From Tritrichomonas foetus (taxonomy: Eukaryota > Parabasalia > Tritrichomonadida > Tritrichomonadidae), in the NCBI GenBank assembly GCA_001839685.1, contig MLAK01000619.1, positions 13,428 to 59,696 of the forward strand: 46,269 bases of DNA. The letters are read 5' to 3'. The notes beneath the pieces are model-generated. The model had not been told where the DNA came from and ran no database searches. It saw only the letters and a program-made list of their open reading frames with translations. Made by a program: the position numbers and the translations under genes. Positions 18,033 through 29,700 of the stretch are shown in pieces (position 1 is the stretch's first letter; each line of letters begins with the position of its first letter).

Positions 18033-20870
18033 TCATTTAAGGAGAGAGTTAAGAGCGGATGCATTCTTTTGGAATTCTGACCTGAGAACATTTTCAAGAT
18101 CTTTGTTGTTCTTCACAAGTTCCTTCAAATTAGTTCTCATTTGTGTGATAATTCCTGCAGATACTTCATATTCTTCTATTTCTGTCTTCTTCATCAAACA
18201 AACCTTTGTCATGAATACTGCAAGTGGTGTAAGTAATTTCTCTTTAGCCCATTCTTTACCAGCCAAATCATTTACTGCACAAGAAACATGTTCAAGGTCA
18301 CAAACTTCTGGAGAAAGTGGTAAAATTCCAAGTAAATCAATAATAAGTTGATCATCAACACCTTCTCCTGTTTCACTTCTTGCACAGAGTTCTAAAGCTA
18401 ACATAGCGATTGCCATTGGTAATTCAAAATCGTTTTCTGTTTCATCAACACTCTCCCAAAGACTTGAAAGTGAATTCAAAACTTTAACATTATCCATTAA
18501 CTCAGGATATGAGCGTGTTATTGCTGTCAATGTTGTAAGGAGTGATGTAGCGATGTCTGAATCATCTCCAGTCATTAATTCATCTGAAATGCATAAAAGT
18601 TTGGAAACATCTTCGTTTGAAAGAAGTTTCAAGTCAATTGAAGTATCAACTGGATATAAAAGGCTAGGAAGGACTTCAGAATCAATAATTTCAACAAAGT
18701 TGATTAATCTTTGAACATAATTTAATGATTTAGCTTTAAATCTCTTAACAAAAGCAGAAATAAAGTCAAAGACGGTTGTTTCTGGGTCTTCAATGAATTC
18801 AATTGAGCTTAATGAAGTAACTTCTGTATTGTAAATCATTTTAATAACTTTTTCAGCTTCTTCAAAAGTAACTGCCTTATATTTCTTCAAAATTCTTTTC
18901 AATGCAGTGAAAAGCTCATTAATGGCATCTGTTGTTAAAGAATTATCATTATTGTTGCTGTTCATATATTCAGTAACAAGTGTAAAGACTTTCTTGGCGT
19001 CTTCAGGAAGTAAAGATTTGGCGATAAGACCAAGAATTTGAGCACCACAGTAAGAAATTTTCTTTGTTTCACTTTGTAACATCTTTACAGCAATTTCAAC
19101 AAGTGTTGCAGAGGTATCACGAAGATCAAATTCGCGAACAATTTCAGATACAGAAATTGCGACTCTTGATAGTTGTTTTGGTTCAACTTTGACATTTCCT
19201 TGAATGATTTCAAGCATTCGTGGAAGGAGATTCAAAATTGGCTCTTTTGCAATATCAGGGAAAGCTGTGGCCATTACAGACAAGAAGAGGGCAGCTGATG
19301 GGAAACATACACCATTGTCAGAATTAAGAATGTTTGCAGCAACTTCAAGACAGTCAGAAACATGATCTTCTGCATATTCGTCAGAAATTTTTGACAATGT
19401 TGAAAATATGTCAAGGGCAAGGGCATTTTCAGGTAATGTGACTTCTTTACTCAGCAATGGAAGAGCAAAATCATAAACTGGTTCAGCGAGACTCAATCCA
19501 GGATCTTCATCACCATCAATTAAGCCAGTTATAAGAATTGAAAAGTTTTGAAGAAGTGATGATTCTTTAAATTGATTGAATAAGCCAATTAATTGCTTTT
19601 CAAAATCAGCATTTGAATATAAGCCTGATTCAAGTAACTCTCTCATTGCTTTATTGGATTCAATTTGGATATTTTCATCAGATGAAGTGAGGTAAGGAAG
19701 AAGTGAAGTGAAAATTTCTTCATTTGGCTTTTCAAACCTTGGAATTATAGCACGAAGTGAAGTAGCAGCAACAAGGGATGAAAACTGGTCTTCAGTGTTC
19801 TTCAAAGATGAAAGGATTGCAGAAACAATTGTATCAAAATAAGGTGGATTCATGTTGATAATGTGATCTGAAAAAGGTGCGAAAAGAGCAATTCCTGAAT
19901 TGCGTTTTCCATTTTCAATTTCATTCAAAATGATAGCAGAAATCGAAACAATGGTGTCATCGTTGAGAAGTTCAAGATCGGTCTCCTCAAGGTGGTCGAC
20001 GATAATCATTGAGTTGAAATAGTCATCATTGAGAACTTCCAGGGCTCCGGTAACTAATGAGGCCACTGTATTATCATCGAGAAATGGAAAGAGACGAAGA
20101 AGTGGGATAACGGTCGTTAACCGACTTTCAAGATCAGAATCAGCATCACAGAAAATCTCACAAATTTGTTTTACAGACTTGGATGACTTTTCTCGGAAAT
20201 TTTCAAGTTGGCAGAGCTGCTGCATGGCCGGGAAAATTGATCTGTAATTATCGCTAATTGCGATTTCAAGGGCGACTTCCCAAATGCTGTTTGAAAGGTC
20301 TTCATTGATTTCGGATGGATTACAAAGGGCTAAAATGGATAAAAACATGGATTTTGGCAAATCTAATTTTGAGCATAAAAATCGTTGAATTATCGAAACG
20401 AGAACTTCTGAATGCTCTTGAAGGAATTCTGGATTATGAATAAGATTCATTGAAGCAAGAAGATGACCACGAAGTAAGTCAAATTGTGGAGTATTTGAAT
20501 CGAATAAAAATGAGACCAATTCTGGCCATTTTCCAGCACTTATTGAATAAACAGAATCAATTGAAGCAAGAACTCCAGTCAATTCCTTATCGTTGGTGAT
20601 CGATTGTGCGTATTTGAGTAAATTAGATCGAATTTCATTTTGTTCGTTTTCGGAATAACTGTTAAAGCTTTTATTCATTTGGCGATTCAACGAATATGAT
20701 AATCCTGTTCGAATTTCTTGGTTTTCTTCTTTTGAGATTTGCTCAAATAAAGAATTTTGTTCTGTTGCGGAAAACTCGAAAAGTGGAACATCGATTGATC
20801 CTGGCTTGGCTCCACCAATAATTGCGGCTCCAAAAGATTTATATTGATCAAGCTGTGATGCTGCGGTCAT
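18033..20870 (-). CDS. Importin-beta/karyopherin-like HEAT-repeat protein (importin-4/5-like)
   Basis: A 945-residue, acidic, almost wholly helical protein built of tandem two-helix repeats. The N-terminal part (to about residue 130) has the karyopherin pattern of a basic/polar helix followed by KWPELVSFLFD, which corresponds to the WPELL segment of importin-5/Kap123-type receptors. Later repeats contain segments such as LLPYLTSSDENIQIESNKAM. The probable role is nuclear import or export of cargo with Ran. No enzyme domain is seen. Family membership is judged from repeat pattern rather than a unique motif, so another HEAT protein is possible. The start is supported by a TCATTA initiator a few bases upstream. 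The gene ends with TGA, preceded by TAAA. It lies in tandem with another HEAT protein gene on the same strand. Confidence 0.75.
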   Translation of the reverse strand: MTAASQLDQYKSFGAAIIGGAKPGSIDVPLFEFSATEQNSLFEQISKEENQEIRTGLSYSLNRQMNKSFNSYSENEQNEIRSNLLKYAQSITNDKELTGVLASIDSVYSISAGKWPELVSFLFDSNTPQFDLLRGHLLASMNLIHNPEFLQEHSEVLVSIIQRFLCSKLDLPKSMFLSILALCNPSEINEDLSNSIWEVALEIAISDNYRSIFPAMQQLCQLENFREKSSKSVKQICEIFCDADSDLESRLTTVIPLLRLFPFLDDNTVASLVTGALEVLNDDYFNSMIIVDHLEETDLELLNDDTIVSISAIILNEIENGKRNSGIALFAPFSDHIINMNPPYFDTIVSAILSSLKNTEDQFSSLVAATSLRAIIPRFEKPNEEIFTSLLPYLTSSDENIQIESNKAMRELLESGLYSNADFEKQLIGLFNQFKESSLLQNFSILITGLIDGDEDPGLSLAEPVYDFALPLLSKEVTLPENALALDIFSTLSKISDEYAEDHVSDCLEVAANILNSDNGVCFPSAALFLSVMATAFPDIAKEPILNLLPRMLEIIQGNVKVEPKQLSRVAISVSEIVREFDLRDTSATLVEIAVKMLQSETKKISYCGAQILGLIAKSLLPEDAKKVFTLVTEYMNSNNNDNSLTTDAINELFTALKRILKKYKAVTFEEAEKVIKMIYNTEVTSLSSIEFIEDPETTVFDFISAFVKRFKAKSLNYVQRLINFVEIIDSEVLPSLLYPVDTSIDLKLLSNEDVSKLLCISDELMTGDDSDIATSLLTTLTAITRSYPELMDNVKVLNSLSSLWESVDETENDFELPMAIAMLALELCARSETGEGVDDQLIIDLLGILPLSPEVCDLEHVSCAVNDLAGKEWAKEKLLTPLAVFMTKVCLMKKTEIEEYEVSAGIITQMRTNLKELVKNNKDLENVLRSEFQKNASALNSLLK

Positions 20871-21196
20871 TTTAATGAAATTTGAATTCGCAGAGAATCA
20901 AAATTGAATAATTTTGATAATACGACCAAACCTCAAATTCTGAAAAAAGAACGATAAAATTTTACACCAGATTTTATGTTGAATGAAAATGAACGGTTAA
21001 AACTGAATTTATTGGCTTATTAATTGACCATGTTGATTTTGAGTTCATCGACCATACTGGTATTGAAAAAATGACATCTCAGCTTTTTCACCAAAAAAGA
21101 ACAACGTGTTATTACAGTTAATGATGAATATTGTTAAGAATTGAAATTTGGATAGATTGTTTATTCTAATATGTATTTTTATTCTTTTGTTGGCTT
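20871..21196. other. Spacer between the two tandem importin-like genes
   Basis: AT-rich spacer of 326 bases holding the promoter of the downstream gene. No further feature is seen. Confidence 0.7.
20873..20878 (-). promoter_or_regulatory. Initiator TCATTA before the first importin-like gene
   Basis: On the minus strand TCATTA fits TCAYTW. Its A (20876) is six bases from the ATG, giving a very short leader as is common in trichomonads. Confidence 0.55.
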
Positions 21197-24100
21197 TTAT
21201 TCGGCATAGTGATGCGAAATTGCATTATGTATGACTTCTATGGTTTCTTTAATTGGTTTTGGTAAAACTTTCGATGATGAAAGAATTTGAATGATAGTAA
21301 ACATAATCTTCTTTTTTTCTTCTGGTATTCTATTTCCAAAAGTATTCATAAAGAATATCATTGATTCAGCAAAATACTCATATGAATATTTTGGAAGATT
21401 TATTTTTGATGGTAAAAGTTCAAAAAAAATTGGCAAAAATTGAGAAACATCAAATATTTCCATATAATTTTGAAATACTCGAAGAAGCAAGAACAAAATG
21501 AATATTCTGGTGTATTGATTTTCTTTTAATGGCGAATTAATGATCGAATTTACTATTGAACATGTCATTTCGCCATTAATATAATTGGGCATTAAAATCA
21601 TTGCTATTCCATAAATTGAATTACATTTCACAGAACTTAGTTCATGTTGCAATCCTTGCTGAAATGTTTCCAGGGCTATTCCTATAAACGTTGGATCAGA
21701 TTGTGGACAATATTTAATATAATCCGAAAAAATCAATGACGAAATAATGGTATTAGTATCTTGTTGTGATTGAAGCGCCTTGACCAATTCGAAGATTTTT
21801 GGAAAAAGTGAATTAGAAGCCGAAGGGAAATTCTTGAAGACTTCTCGAATCATTAAACAGCAGTAAATATTTATTTTATTATAAAATTGCTCATCAAAAG
21901 TATTGTCTTCAATTTGGTCAGTTTTAAATTTTTCGGTTTGTAAGATTTGGTTATTTAAATGAAGCATGATCAAAGTATGATTTATGAAATATTCAACGAA
22001 GGAGTTAATCTTTTCATCTTGAAGATTTTTCCATTTATCCCCTGCATTTTGGCACATTATTATCAATAATTTGGATAGTTTTATATGATTATTAAATGAT
22101 TCTTTAGTAATAAATGCGAAATTTGATTTTAACAATGCAAAGAATTCTTCAAAAGTTGGAATGAAAGATATAAAAGTTTCTTCAAGATCATAAATTTCAT
22201 ACAAAATATTTTCAGCAATCCGTGATTGAAGTTGCTTCTGAGTAAATTCATAAAGTAAAGGAATCTGACTTGCACAAATATGAGGATTTCTTCGAAATAA
22301 AACATTAATAAGTACTAATGACTTTTTAATTTCAAGAATTTGGAAAATTGAAACACAAAAAATTTTCCCAGATTTGGTAAAAATTAAACAATCTTGGTAA
22401 AGTGATGGATCATAATTAGATTCAATTTCTTCGAAATTAGGTTCATATGAAGCAACATTAAGTGCAAAAGGAATAACTTTTGAAAAAATATCTGGAGTGG
22501 TGTCAATATATTCGTTACATTTTAGTAAAAATTCAACAATATAATATCGTTCATCTTTCGTAATATCTTCTTCTATATTTAAAGAAAAAATAAAAGAAAA
22601 AGAAAAATTAATCAATTCAAAAAATAAATTTTTTGGAAATGAATCGGAAAAGCAAGGAAAAACTTTTAAACAATAGAAAAACATTTCTCTATCAGATAAT
22701 TGATTTCTTATATTTTCTAATAAATAAGTCACAATATGCTGGCAAAATGGTGCAAATGATTCCTTAAAACTATTTGCAATATATTTATAACATGAAATTA
22801 TTTTCTTTTTATATAAAGGATTAGAGAACATTATTAGTAATTTGTCTAAGATTTGAACAACACTAGGAAGGATTTCTTGAAAATTTTCTCCATAATATTT
22901 TAGTAATCTATTTAATAAATTAACTTCTTCATATAAAATTTCAATATTGTTTTCATTTTGTAGAATATTCAAAGTCGTAGAAATAACCGTTTCTGGGGAA
23001 TAATCATTAATATACTTAGCAAAGATAGTTAAAATTGGACAAAAATAACGAAAGGCATATAATCTTGTGAAATCATCCTGACTAGTCAAACCAGGAGAAA
23101 AATGATCAAAAATCTCAGAAGCAAAATCATTTATCAAAAAATGATCTTTACATCCTTCGAAACATGAACCAAAAACATAATAAGAGTATGGATTTCCAGG
23201 GTTTCTATCAAAGAAATTATAAATATGAAGGGCGAAATGTATATTACCACCATAAATCTTTGATAACTTTGTTAAAGCCATAATACAATAATCATTCTGT
23301 GGCAAAAGATTTACAAAAAGATCAAATAAAGGGAATGCTTGCGAAACTAATTGTCCAGAAAAATTGGAAAAAAAAGTAATTATTATATCAATTGAAGTAT
23401 TTTTAACACCAATAGAGAAAAATTCATTACTCAAAATTTCTAATATTTTTTGGCAATACAGTTGATAATAATTCATAAAAACAATAATTCGACAATTTGA
23501 AAAAATATATAAATCATACATTATTCTAGGATCACTTTGTGAAAGATGAAGGAGACTTGGAATTAGTTCAAATAAAGGAATAAAATTTAAAGTATGCTGA
23601 AAATAATCATCAGTTAAGATAATTGAATACAGAAGTCTCAAGTAAGAAGAAATTTTTGGATTCAGTGAAACAAATGAATGATGAATTAGATTAAAAAGTG
23701 ATTCCAAATATGGAAATGGATTAATGATTGAATTACTAATACACTGATTAAAAACTTCAACGGCAGAAGAACATATTAAATTGTTTAGATCATTTAGTTC
23801 ATTTTGATTTGAATGAATAATTTCTAATAGAGAATTTGGAAGTTGAATCCATTTATCTTTAAAATATTGTGCTGCCTTAAATAATATATTAGATATGATT
23901 TCAAAATGATATTGTGTTAAATTTTGGATTTGGAATAAACATAAAAGGCTACTTTGAATATGATTAGATGATTCATCTTGGAGAACCAAATTATTTTGCG
24001 CCATCAATGTAAAAGCATTTCCAAGGAGCACTAGCACACTTCTTTTCACTACTTCACTAGTTGCTGATGATATTGCATTCAAATGATCAATTATGAAAAC

Positions 24101-24214
24101 TTCTGTATTTTGAATAAGATGCGATAAATAGATAGTTTCAGCTTGATGAATGGCTTCATTTTGGCCACTTAAAATGGCCTGAATAATGGAATTTAAGATT
24201 GCAGGAGATTCCAT
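21197..24214 (-). CDS. Second importin-beta-like HEAT-repeat protein
   Basis: The first in-frame ATG is at 24214, giving 1005 residues. The open frame continues 12 codons upstream to a TTG, which I do not accept as start. The N-terminus (SIIQAILSGQNEAIHQAE) has the form of the first karyopherin repeat, in which a helix ending in a short acidic turn is followed by a helix with QAE. The remainder is helical repeats rich in Ile, Leu, Phe and Asn, about the usual length of importin-beta receptors (roughly 900-1100 residues). It is probably a Ran-dependent transport receptor. It is far more AT-rich in codon use than its tandem neighbour and shows little obvious sequence identity to it, so recent duplication is unlikely. 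The stop codon is part of TAAA. Confidence 0.7.
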   Translation of the reverse strand: MESPAILNSIIQAILSGQNEAIHQAETIYLSHLIQNTEVFIIDHLNAISSATSEVVKRSVLVLLGNAFTLMAQNNLVLQDESSNHIQSSLLCLFQIQNLTQYHFEIISNILFKAAQYFKDKWIQLPNSLLEIIHSNQNELNDLNNLICSSAVEVFNQCISNSIINPFPYLESLFNLIHHSFVSLNPKISSYLRLLYSIILTDDYFQHTLNFIPLFELIPSLLHLSQSDPRIMYDLYIFSNCRIIVFMNYYQLYCQKILEILSNEFFSIGVKNTSIDIIITFFSNFSGQLVSQAFPLFDLFVNLLPQNDYCIMALTKLSKIYGGNIHFALHIYNFFDRNPGNPYSYYVFGSCFEGCKDHFLINDFASEIFDHFSPGLTSQDDFTRLYAFRYFCPILTIFAKYINDYSPETVISTTLNILQNENNIEILYEEVNLLNRLLKYYGENFQEILPSVVQILDKLLIMFSNPLYKKKIISCYKYIANSFKESFAPFCQHIVTYLLENIRNQLSDREMFFYCLKVFPCFSDSFPKNLFFELINFSFSFIFSLNIEEDITKDERYYIVEFLLKCNEYIDTTPDIFSKVIPFALNVASYEPNFEEIESNYDPSLYQDCLIFTKSGKIFCVSIFQILEIKKSLVLINVLFRRNPHICASQIPLLYEFTQKQLQSRIAENILYEIYDLEETFISFIPTFEEFFALLKSNFAFITKESFNNHIKLSKLLIIMCQNAGDKWKNLQDEKINSFVEYFINHTLIMLHLNNQILQTEKFKTDQIEDNTFDEQFYNKINIYCCLMIREVFKNFPSASNSLFPKIFELVKALQSQQDTNTIISSLIFSDYIKYCPQSDPTFIGIALETFQQGLQHELSSVKCNSIYGIAMILMPNYINGEMTCSIVNSIINSPLKENQYTRIFILFLLLRVFQNYMEIFDVSQFLPIFFELLPSKINLPKYSYEYFAESMIFFMNTFGNRIPEEKKKIMFTIIQILSSSKVLPKPIKETIEVIHNAISHHYAE

Positions 24215-24411
24215 TGAATTCCCAATGAAAAAGTTCAATGATGCATTCAAAAGATATTACATTATTTAAATGATTTACACCAACGATAGATTTTTTTGCG
24301 AAGAATATTCAATATTATTTATTTTGAATATTTTCTATACTTTATTTTAATTAAATAGTTATTTAGTCATGAATTTCACCTTAATATTAGCCTTCTTTCA
24401 AAAAAAGCAGA

Positions 24412-25707
24412 ATGTTTAAAGGAAGTGATGCAGATCATTATGAGTGTGAAGCGAACCCATTTATTATCGGTGGATTCGTTCTCCTCATATGTACAATAAT
24501 TTCTAGTAATACTAGAATGCCACTTTTTGCAAAAATTATTAAACTTCCATTTGATCATAATGAAACAAATGTGTTTCAAAACCTTACGTATACTATTTCC
24601 CAAAATAGGATATATTTTAATGGAATCATAAATTGTGTTTTTTCAATCACCTGTAGTGCAGCTTTAGACACTTTGGAAATAAAACTTACCAAGATTCATC
24701 AAAATGATTTTTTTTCAATGAATTTTAAAAGAGAAATATTCGCTAATTTCACAATTGATAACAATGATAATAAAAATATCAGTTTCTACATATTAATTCC
24801 ATCAGCTGGGCAATACAATTTAACTATTAGTATGTTAAACAGAGTTCAAACAATAGAACAAATCCAAATTCCACAGGTAACATATTCATATACAAATAAA
24901 TCGAAAATAGAATTTCAATTTAGGCAGGCAGATATTCTATATTCTTGCATAAATAATGGAAAGATCGTTACTTTTTTTCATGCGCCAATTGATTATACCT
25001 TTACTTATGAAAATGGACGAAAAATTAAATTTGAAAATCGTTATTTTGATAATATTTATGATTATGCGCAAAAAAGTCGGAAATGCAAATATTTTCGTGA
25101 TTCTAAAGCAATAATGTATACTTCGCCTTTAAATGAAGATCTTAATCCATATAAATCATTATATTCTTCATTAAATCCCCTTGCAAATTCTGTGTTAAAG
25201 AAAAATGATAAAACTCACATTCTGTTTTATAACGAAAATGAATTTCCTTTTTCTAATTTGCTTCAATTCTATCAACAAAAGAATCCAAATTTGAAAATCT
25301 TAGGAAGAAGAAATTGCATGTGCTATAAATCAATAAATTTATATGGAAGAACTTCTCATGAATTTACAAACACAATTGCTGTTTTTGGAGGAAACGAAGA
25401 GAAACAAGAAAAAATTATTTCTTATGTCTATGATAATGAGAGCAAAATTCAATATGATGAAAAAATTATTAAATCAATACTTTGTGAAGATTGTTCAATT
25501 CAAGAAGTTCATGTTAATGATAATATCCAGAAAATATCAACAATAATTCGGAAATCAAAAGCTATTTTTGTGAATAATCCAGATTACACAGGTTTTATGT
25601 TTCTTTTGAAGCCCCAATCAAAAATCGGCATTTTGAATAACATCTCTGTTCCTCAATGGACACAACAAATGGCAAATCGCTTATCAATGAATATTAGCAA
25701 AATATAA
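24412..25707 (+). CDS. Type II membrane protein, possibly a divergent GT61-like glycosyltransferase
   Basis: A 431-residue protein with a short cytosolic N-terminus, one membrane segment at about 17-33 (PFIIGGFVLLICTII) and a lumenal domain carrying many N-glycosylation sequons, the topology of Golgi glycosyltransferases. The last 100 residues have the order expected of family GT61 (DUF563): a helix leading to IIRKSKAIFVNNPDYTGFMF, then FLLKPQSKIGIL, followed by a helix. GT61 members usually have a His-Gly-Ala motif where this protein has NNPDYTG, so the assignment is weak and activity is doubtful. It is transcribed divergently from the second importin-like gene, with 197 bases between their ATGs. 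Confidence 0.6.
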   Translation: MFKGSDADHYECEANPFIIGGFVLLICTIISSNTRMPLFAKIIKLPFDHNETNVFQNLTYTISQNRIYFNGIINCVFSITCSAALDTLEIKLTKIHQNDFFSMNFKREIFANFTIDNNDNKNISFYILIPSAGQYNLTISMLNRVQTIEQIQIPQVTYSYTNKSKIEFQFRQADILYSCINNGKIVTFFHAPIDYTFTYENGRKIKFENRYFDNIYDYAQKSRKCKYFRDSKAIMYTSPLNEDLNPYKSLYSSLNPLANSVLKKNDKTHILFYNENEFPFSNLLQFYQQKNPNLKILGRRNCMCYKSINLYGRTSHEFTNTIAVFGGNEEKQEKIISYVYDNESKIQYDEKIIKSILCEDCSIQEVHVNDNIQKISTIIRKSKAIFVNNPDYTGFMFLLKPQSKIGILNNISVPQWTQQMANRLSMNISKI

Positions 25708-26742
25708 TCAAATTAATTTTTCATTATATTTTTCTTTTGGCCACTTTTGACAGTATGATTTAGAGAATATTGCTTCTCATGTAAAGGTGATGTAATTTAC
25801 TTGACAATAGTGAAACAACTTCACATTTGACTAAGTTAGAAATTTCAAATGCAAAAAAATTGAAGGTGATATAAGGATAAGAAAAATGAAACTGATTTTT
25901 CCCAATGATAGCATTTTTATTCTTTTTTTTATTTATTTACGATACTTTCTAAAATGTATTTTTAGTCATACCAATTATATGTTATGTTTAAAAATGTTAT
26001 TGATATGAAAAATATACTCTGATTTTTTACATAGATGTGTAGCTAAAAATTATGAACACTACTTTTGATCGTTAAATCATAGATTTAAAACTTAAAACAT
26101 ACTGAAATTATTAATAATTATTAAGAAAGATTAAATACATGTTTAATTAAGTATCAAATTAATATTATTATAAAAACAAAAAAATTAAAAATAGTCTATA
26201 AAATCTGCCATAATTAAATCAACAAGCAGTATCAAAAAACACGATGTTCTTTCTTCCCTTTCTCCACATGGAAACTTCCTTTTCCATCATGAAGACTCCT
26301 TTTTGTAAAGTTCCTCTCAACATCGAATGATATTCTAATCTATATAAATTCTCTTCAATTTTAGTCTGGAGATAGAGAAAATTATAATCTTTGTCAGGTG
26401 AATTGAAATCACAAATTGGTGCTTATTTCTTTTTGAATTGTATAAAAAGATACCATTTACAATTCCAAAGTTAATCTCTTGCTATAGTGAATTTATTGTA
26501 TACAATCTTAATCATTCTAGAAAATACTCAATACACTAGGAGATACAATTTCATAAAAATATTTTGTGAATTCACTTACAAATATTTTTTAAAAACAAGT
26601 TTTAACCATATTTTAATTCAATAAAAAGGAAAAATAATATAAATTTATATTGTTTGAAAGTAAAATTTTATACGATAAAAAGAACACAGTATTTCTAAAA
26701 ACATCAGAGCTATATCAGGAAAAGAAAATGAAGCATTTTGAA
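25708..26742. other. Intergenic region between convergent genes
   Basis: About 1 kb of AT-rich DNA with no open frame of note, no recognisable relic and no clear repeat. Confidence 0.7.
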
Positions 26743-29700
26743 TTATTTGTTTTCCATTGATTGACAATACATAATTGCATAAAGGATTTTCTCTGCACAA
26801 GTGTCATCATTAGAATAAGCAGGAAGATGAAGTCTGTTGAAGCATGTTGCAGCTGTTGGAAGGGATTCATCTGGATTTTTAACATTCATTTTATCAATTT
26901 GAAGTCTGAAATCGGGATTAATTGTTGGATTTGGCAATCTTGTTAAAGTTGTAATAAATTTAAGAAGCAGCATTCTTTGTTCACTAGTAAACTTCTCAAC
27001 AACCCTCCAAAATCGTTGAACAAATGGATCATTTAATCCATCATAATCGGCTACAACAGTAATTGCTTTCAAATGTTCAGTAGCAATTACTGAGCTTCCT
27101 TGCGCCATCCTTGAAAGAAGTTTTCCAGAAAGGAGGGGATGCTTTCCAAATCCAATATTTTGATTAAATGCTTTTCGCATTTGCTTCATCATTGGAAGAA
27201 TGGTTTCAATTCGATAATTAATCACTTCTTGAACATATTGGGAAGCTTCTTCAACACGAACAATGGAATTCGCTGTATGTCCAGGAAGAACTGTAACAAT
27301 ACCATTCCAATGTTCAGCAGTCCATGTAACAGTTCCTTGTTCACATTGTTGAGGAATAATTTTCATTTGATCTTCAAGAACTGAGTCAATGGCATAAATA
27401 TCATCAGCAGATAGTTTTTCATGTGCGAGATATTTCCAAATTAGTGGAGCAAAAGGCAAATCTTGTGAGAAACCCGAACGAAGAACAATTCCTAAGTAAA
27501 TTCCAATGGTAAAATAATCTTCAGGACGACGAATTGGATCATATGGAATAAATGTATCTTTATTATCACCATTGCCACGTCGATAATTCGGAACAGGAAT
27601 GAATAGTTGAGTTGTTGGTTCAAATATTGAAATTGCGACTTCTGTCATTAATTCACGTGTTGGACCACCAGCATCAACTGCAAGTTCACCTTCAAACTTA
27701 ATTTTCCATGGTCTTTTCTTGCAAATAAGTTGATGCGGCTTAAATTGACGGAGCGCTACACTTAATTGCGTAACAATTGATTTCCTAAAGTCACCACGCT
27801 TTTCAACAACAAGTCTTTTAGCTGCATGCCGATCAATTGTGAATGTTGGGAAATCATCATTTTTGCCACATTGTATATCTTTCACAATTTGGTCTGCTGC
27901 ATCCTCAGCTGAGGTTGAAGAAGCCATTGATTCCCAAAGTGATTTAGGCACAGCGCCTTGATATTTAGATTTAATATAGTTAAATTGGTGAAGAAGTAAA
28001 GCACGAAGGACAACTACATTAGTAGAAAATCGATGTGTTAAAGAACAACTTTTGGCAATTGTTTCTGTTGTTGTAAATGTTGGATCATTAAATGCATAAC
28101 TTGGTAAGGATAAAAGAAGTTCTTCAGTATTACCAGCTTTCCAATTCACTGCAAATTCCGTCATATCAGCAATAAAAGCATCATGAATTAAAGATATATC
28201 AATTTTTTCAGGTGGTGGTGGGCGATATCTCTTCCAACTTGTAAATTCTATTCTTACAGTACTCCATGAACCTTCAATTTCAATAAGAGCAAGAAACATA
28301 TGCTGTCCAGTAATTTCGATACTTTTTGAGAGATCTCTAGCCGTAACAAATTTGGCATTTTCAAAATCAGGTGTTGTTGACATCATAAGCATTGAAGAAG
28401 CAGTAAAACGAACTTGTTGGGTTGCTCGTAAATGAATAGAGATGTTTTTTCCAGTTGGATTAGAAATATGCATAACATCAGGTGAAATAGATTCTGCAAA
28501 TGGATCAATTTCGTCTGCGTCATTGTTTGCTGAACTACGCCAAGCACCAGTGATTCGAAGCCAATAAGGCAGGATTTCCCAAAATGGAAAACCAACCAAA
28601 GATTTATATTCTCTCGTAAAAAGTCCAATAGTTCGGATTCTTTGAGCAAAATTATCTTTAATGGTCCCAGGATCCAAAGAAACAATTGGAACTTTACAGA
28701 AATTTTCCTTGGGCTTCTCGATGTCAATTGGTAAGAATTCAGGGAAATGTTTGCATATGTCTGAATAGAGTGGTGATCCCAAAATATGCGCCTCTTGTTC
28801 TATGAATGATGCAAAGTTGTTGAAACGTCCTGATGCTTTCAAAATCCCACCCATAACATAAAGCTTATCAATATATGAACTTGTGTAATCAAATGGGGAT
28901 GGAGGAAGCTGTTGTGAAAGAAATTCAGCAAAATTTTCAAGATAGCGATAAACAAAAGGCGATTGAGCAATTGTTAAATTCGCAAAAACTGATTTCAGTG
29001 TGTATTTTTGTTTAGGTGAACGAACAACATAAGACAAATTCTTTAAAAGAAGCAAAATTTCAAATGCTGTATCAAAAGCAAATGAATTATCAGTAGTTGA
29101 AACATTAAAGAGCGAAATGTCTTCATGCAGAATTTCTGGGTTTAGGTTTATAAAGTCAGAACTTTCTTTAGAATTATTATAAATAAATGGAAGACTTTCA
29201 CTCTTTTTATTACTTGTTTTTACAACGTTTCGTCGATAAGGAGTAAAGCTGTTAATTGAAACAATAGTGGTATTTTGAACCTTCAAAACAGGTGGGAAAC
29301 TATTTGGAGGCATATAAGTATGATTTAAATGTGGATAAGCAAGAAGATGTAAATTTTTGGATTCAGACATTTGAAGTAGGCATTTACAAATGTGGGTAAC
29401 AATTTTGTCATTTGATGTTAATGATTCAATGGCATTTAATGCGTCAATTTCAAGTGACATATATAATGAATTTCGGTGCTCCTTCACTTGATCGAGATCA
29501 AATGGGAAATGTTTATGTCTGAATTTAGAGAAAGAAAATGGTTCTAATGGAACAGTTAATAAAGTATACAATTTCATTGGATTAGGAATCAGCTGTGGTT
29601 TCTGTGCAGCAATTCTCATTAAGCAGACAGTTGTCCATTGTAAAGAGATTGTCTTAAAGAGACCACGAATCATTTCAGCAATAATTGGGAAAGATGCATG

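Noticed and set aside
24215..24250. TTG start for the second importin-like gene
   Set aside because: The first in-frame ATG is at 24214 and begins a normal karyopherin N-terminus.
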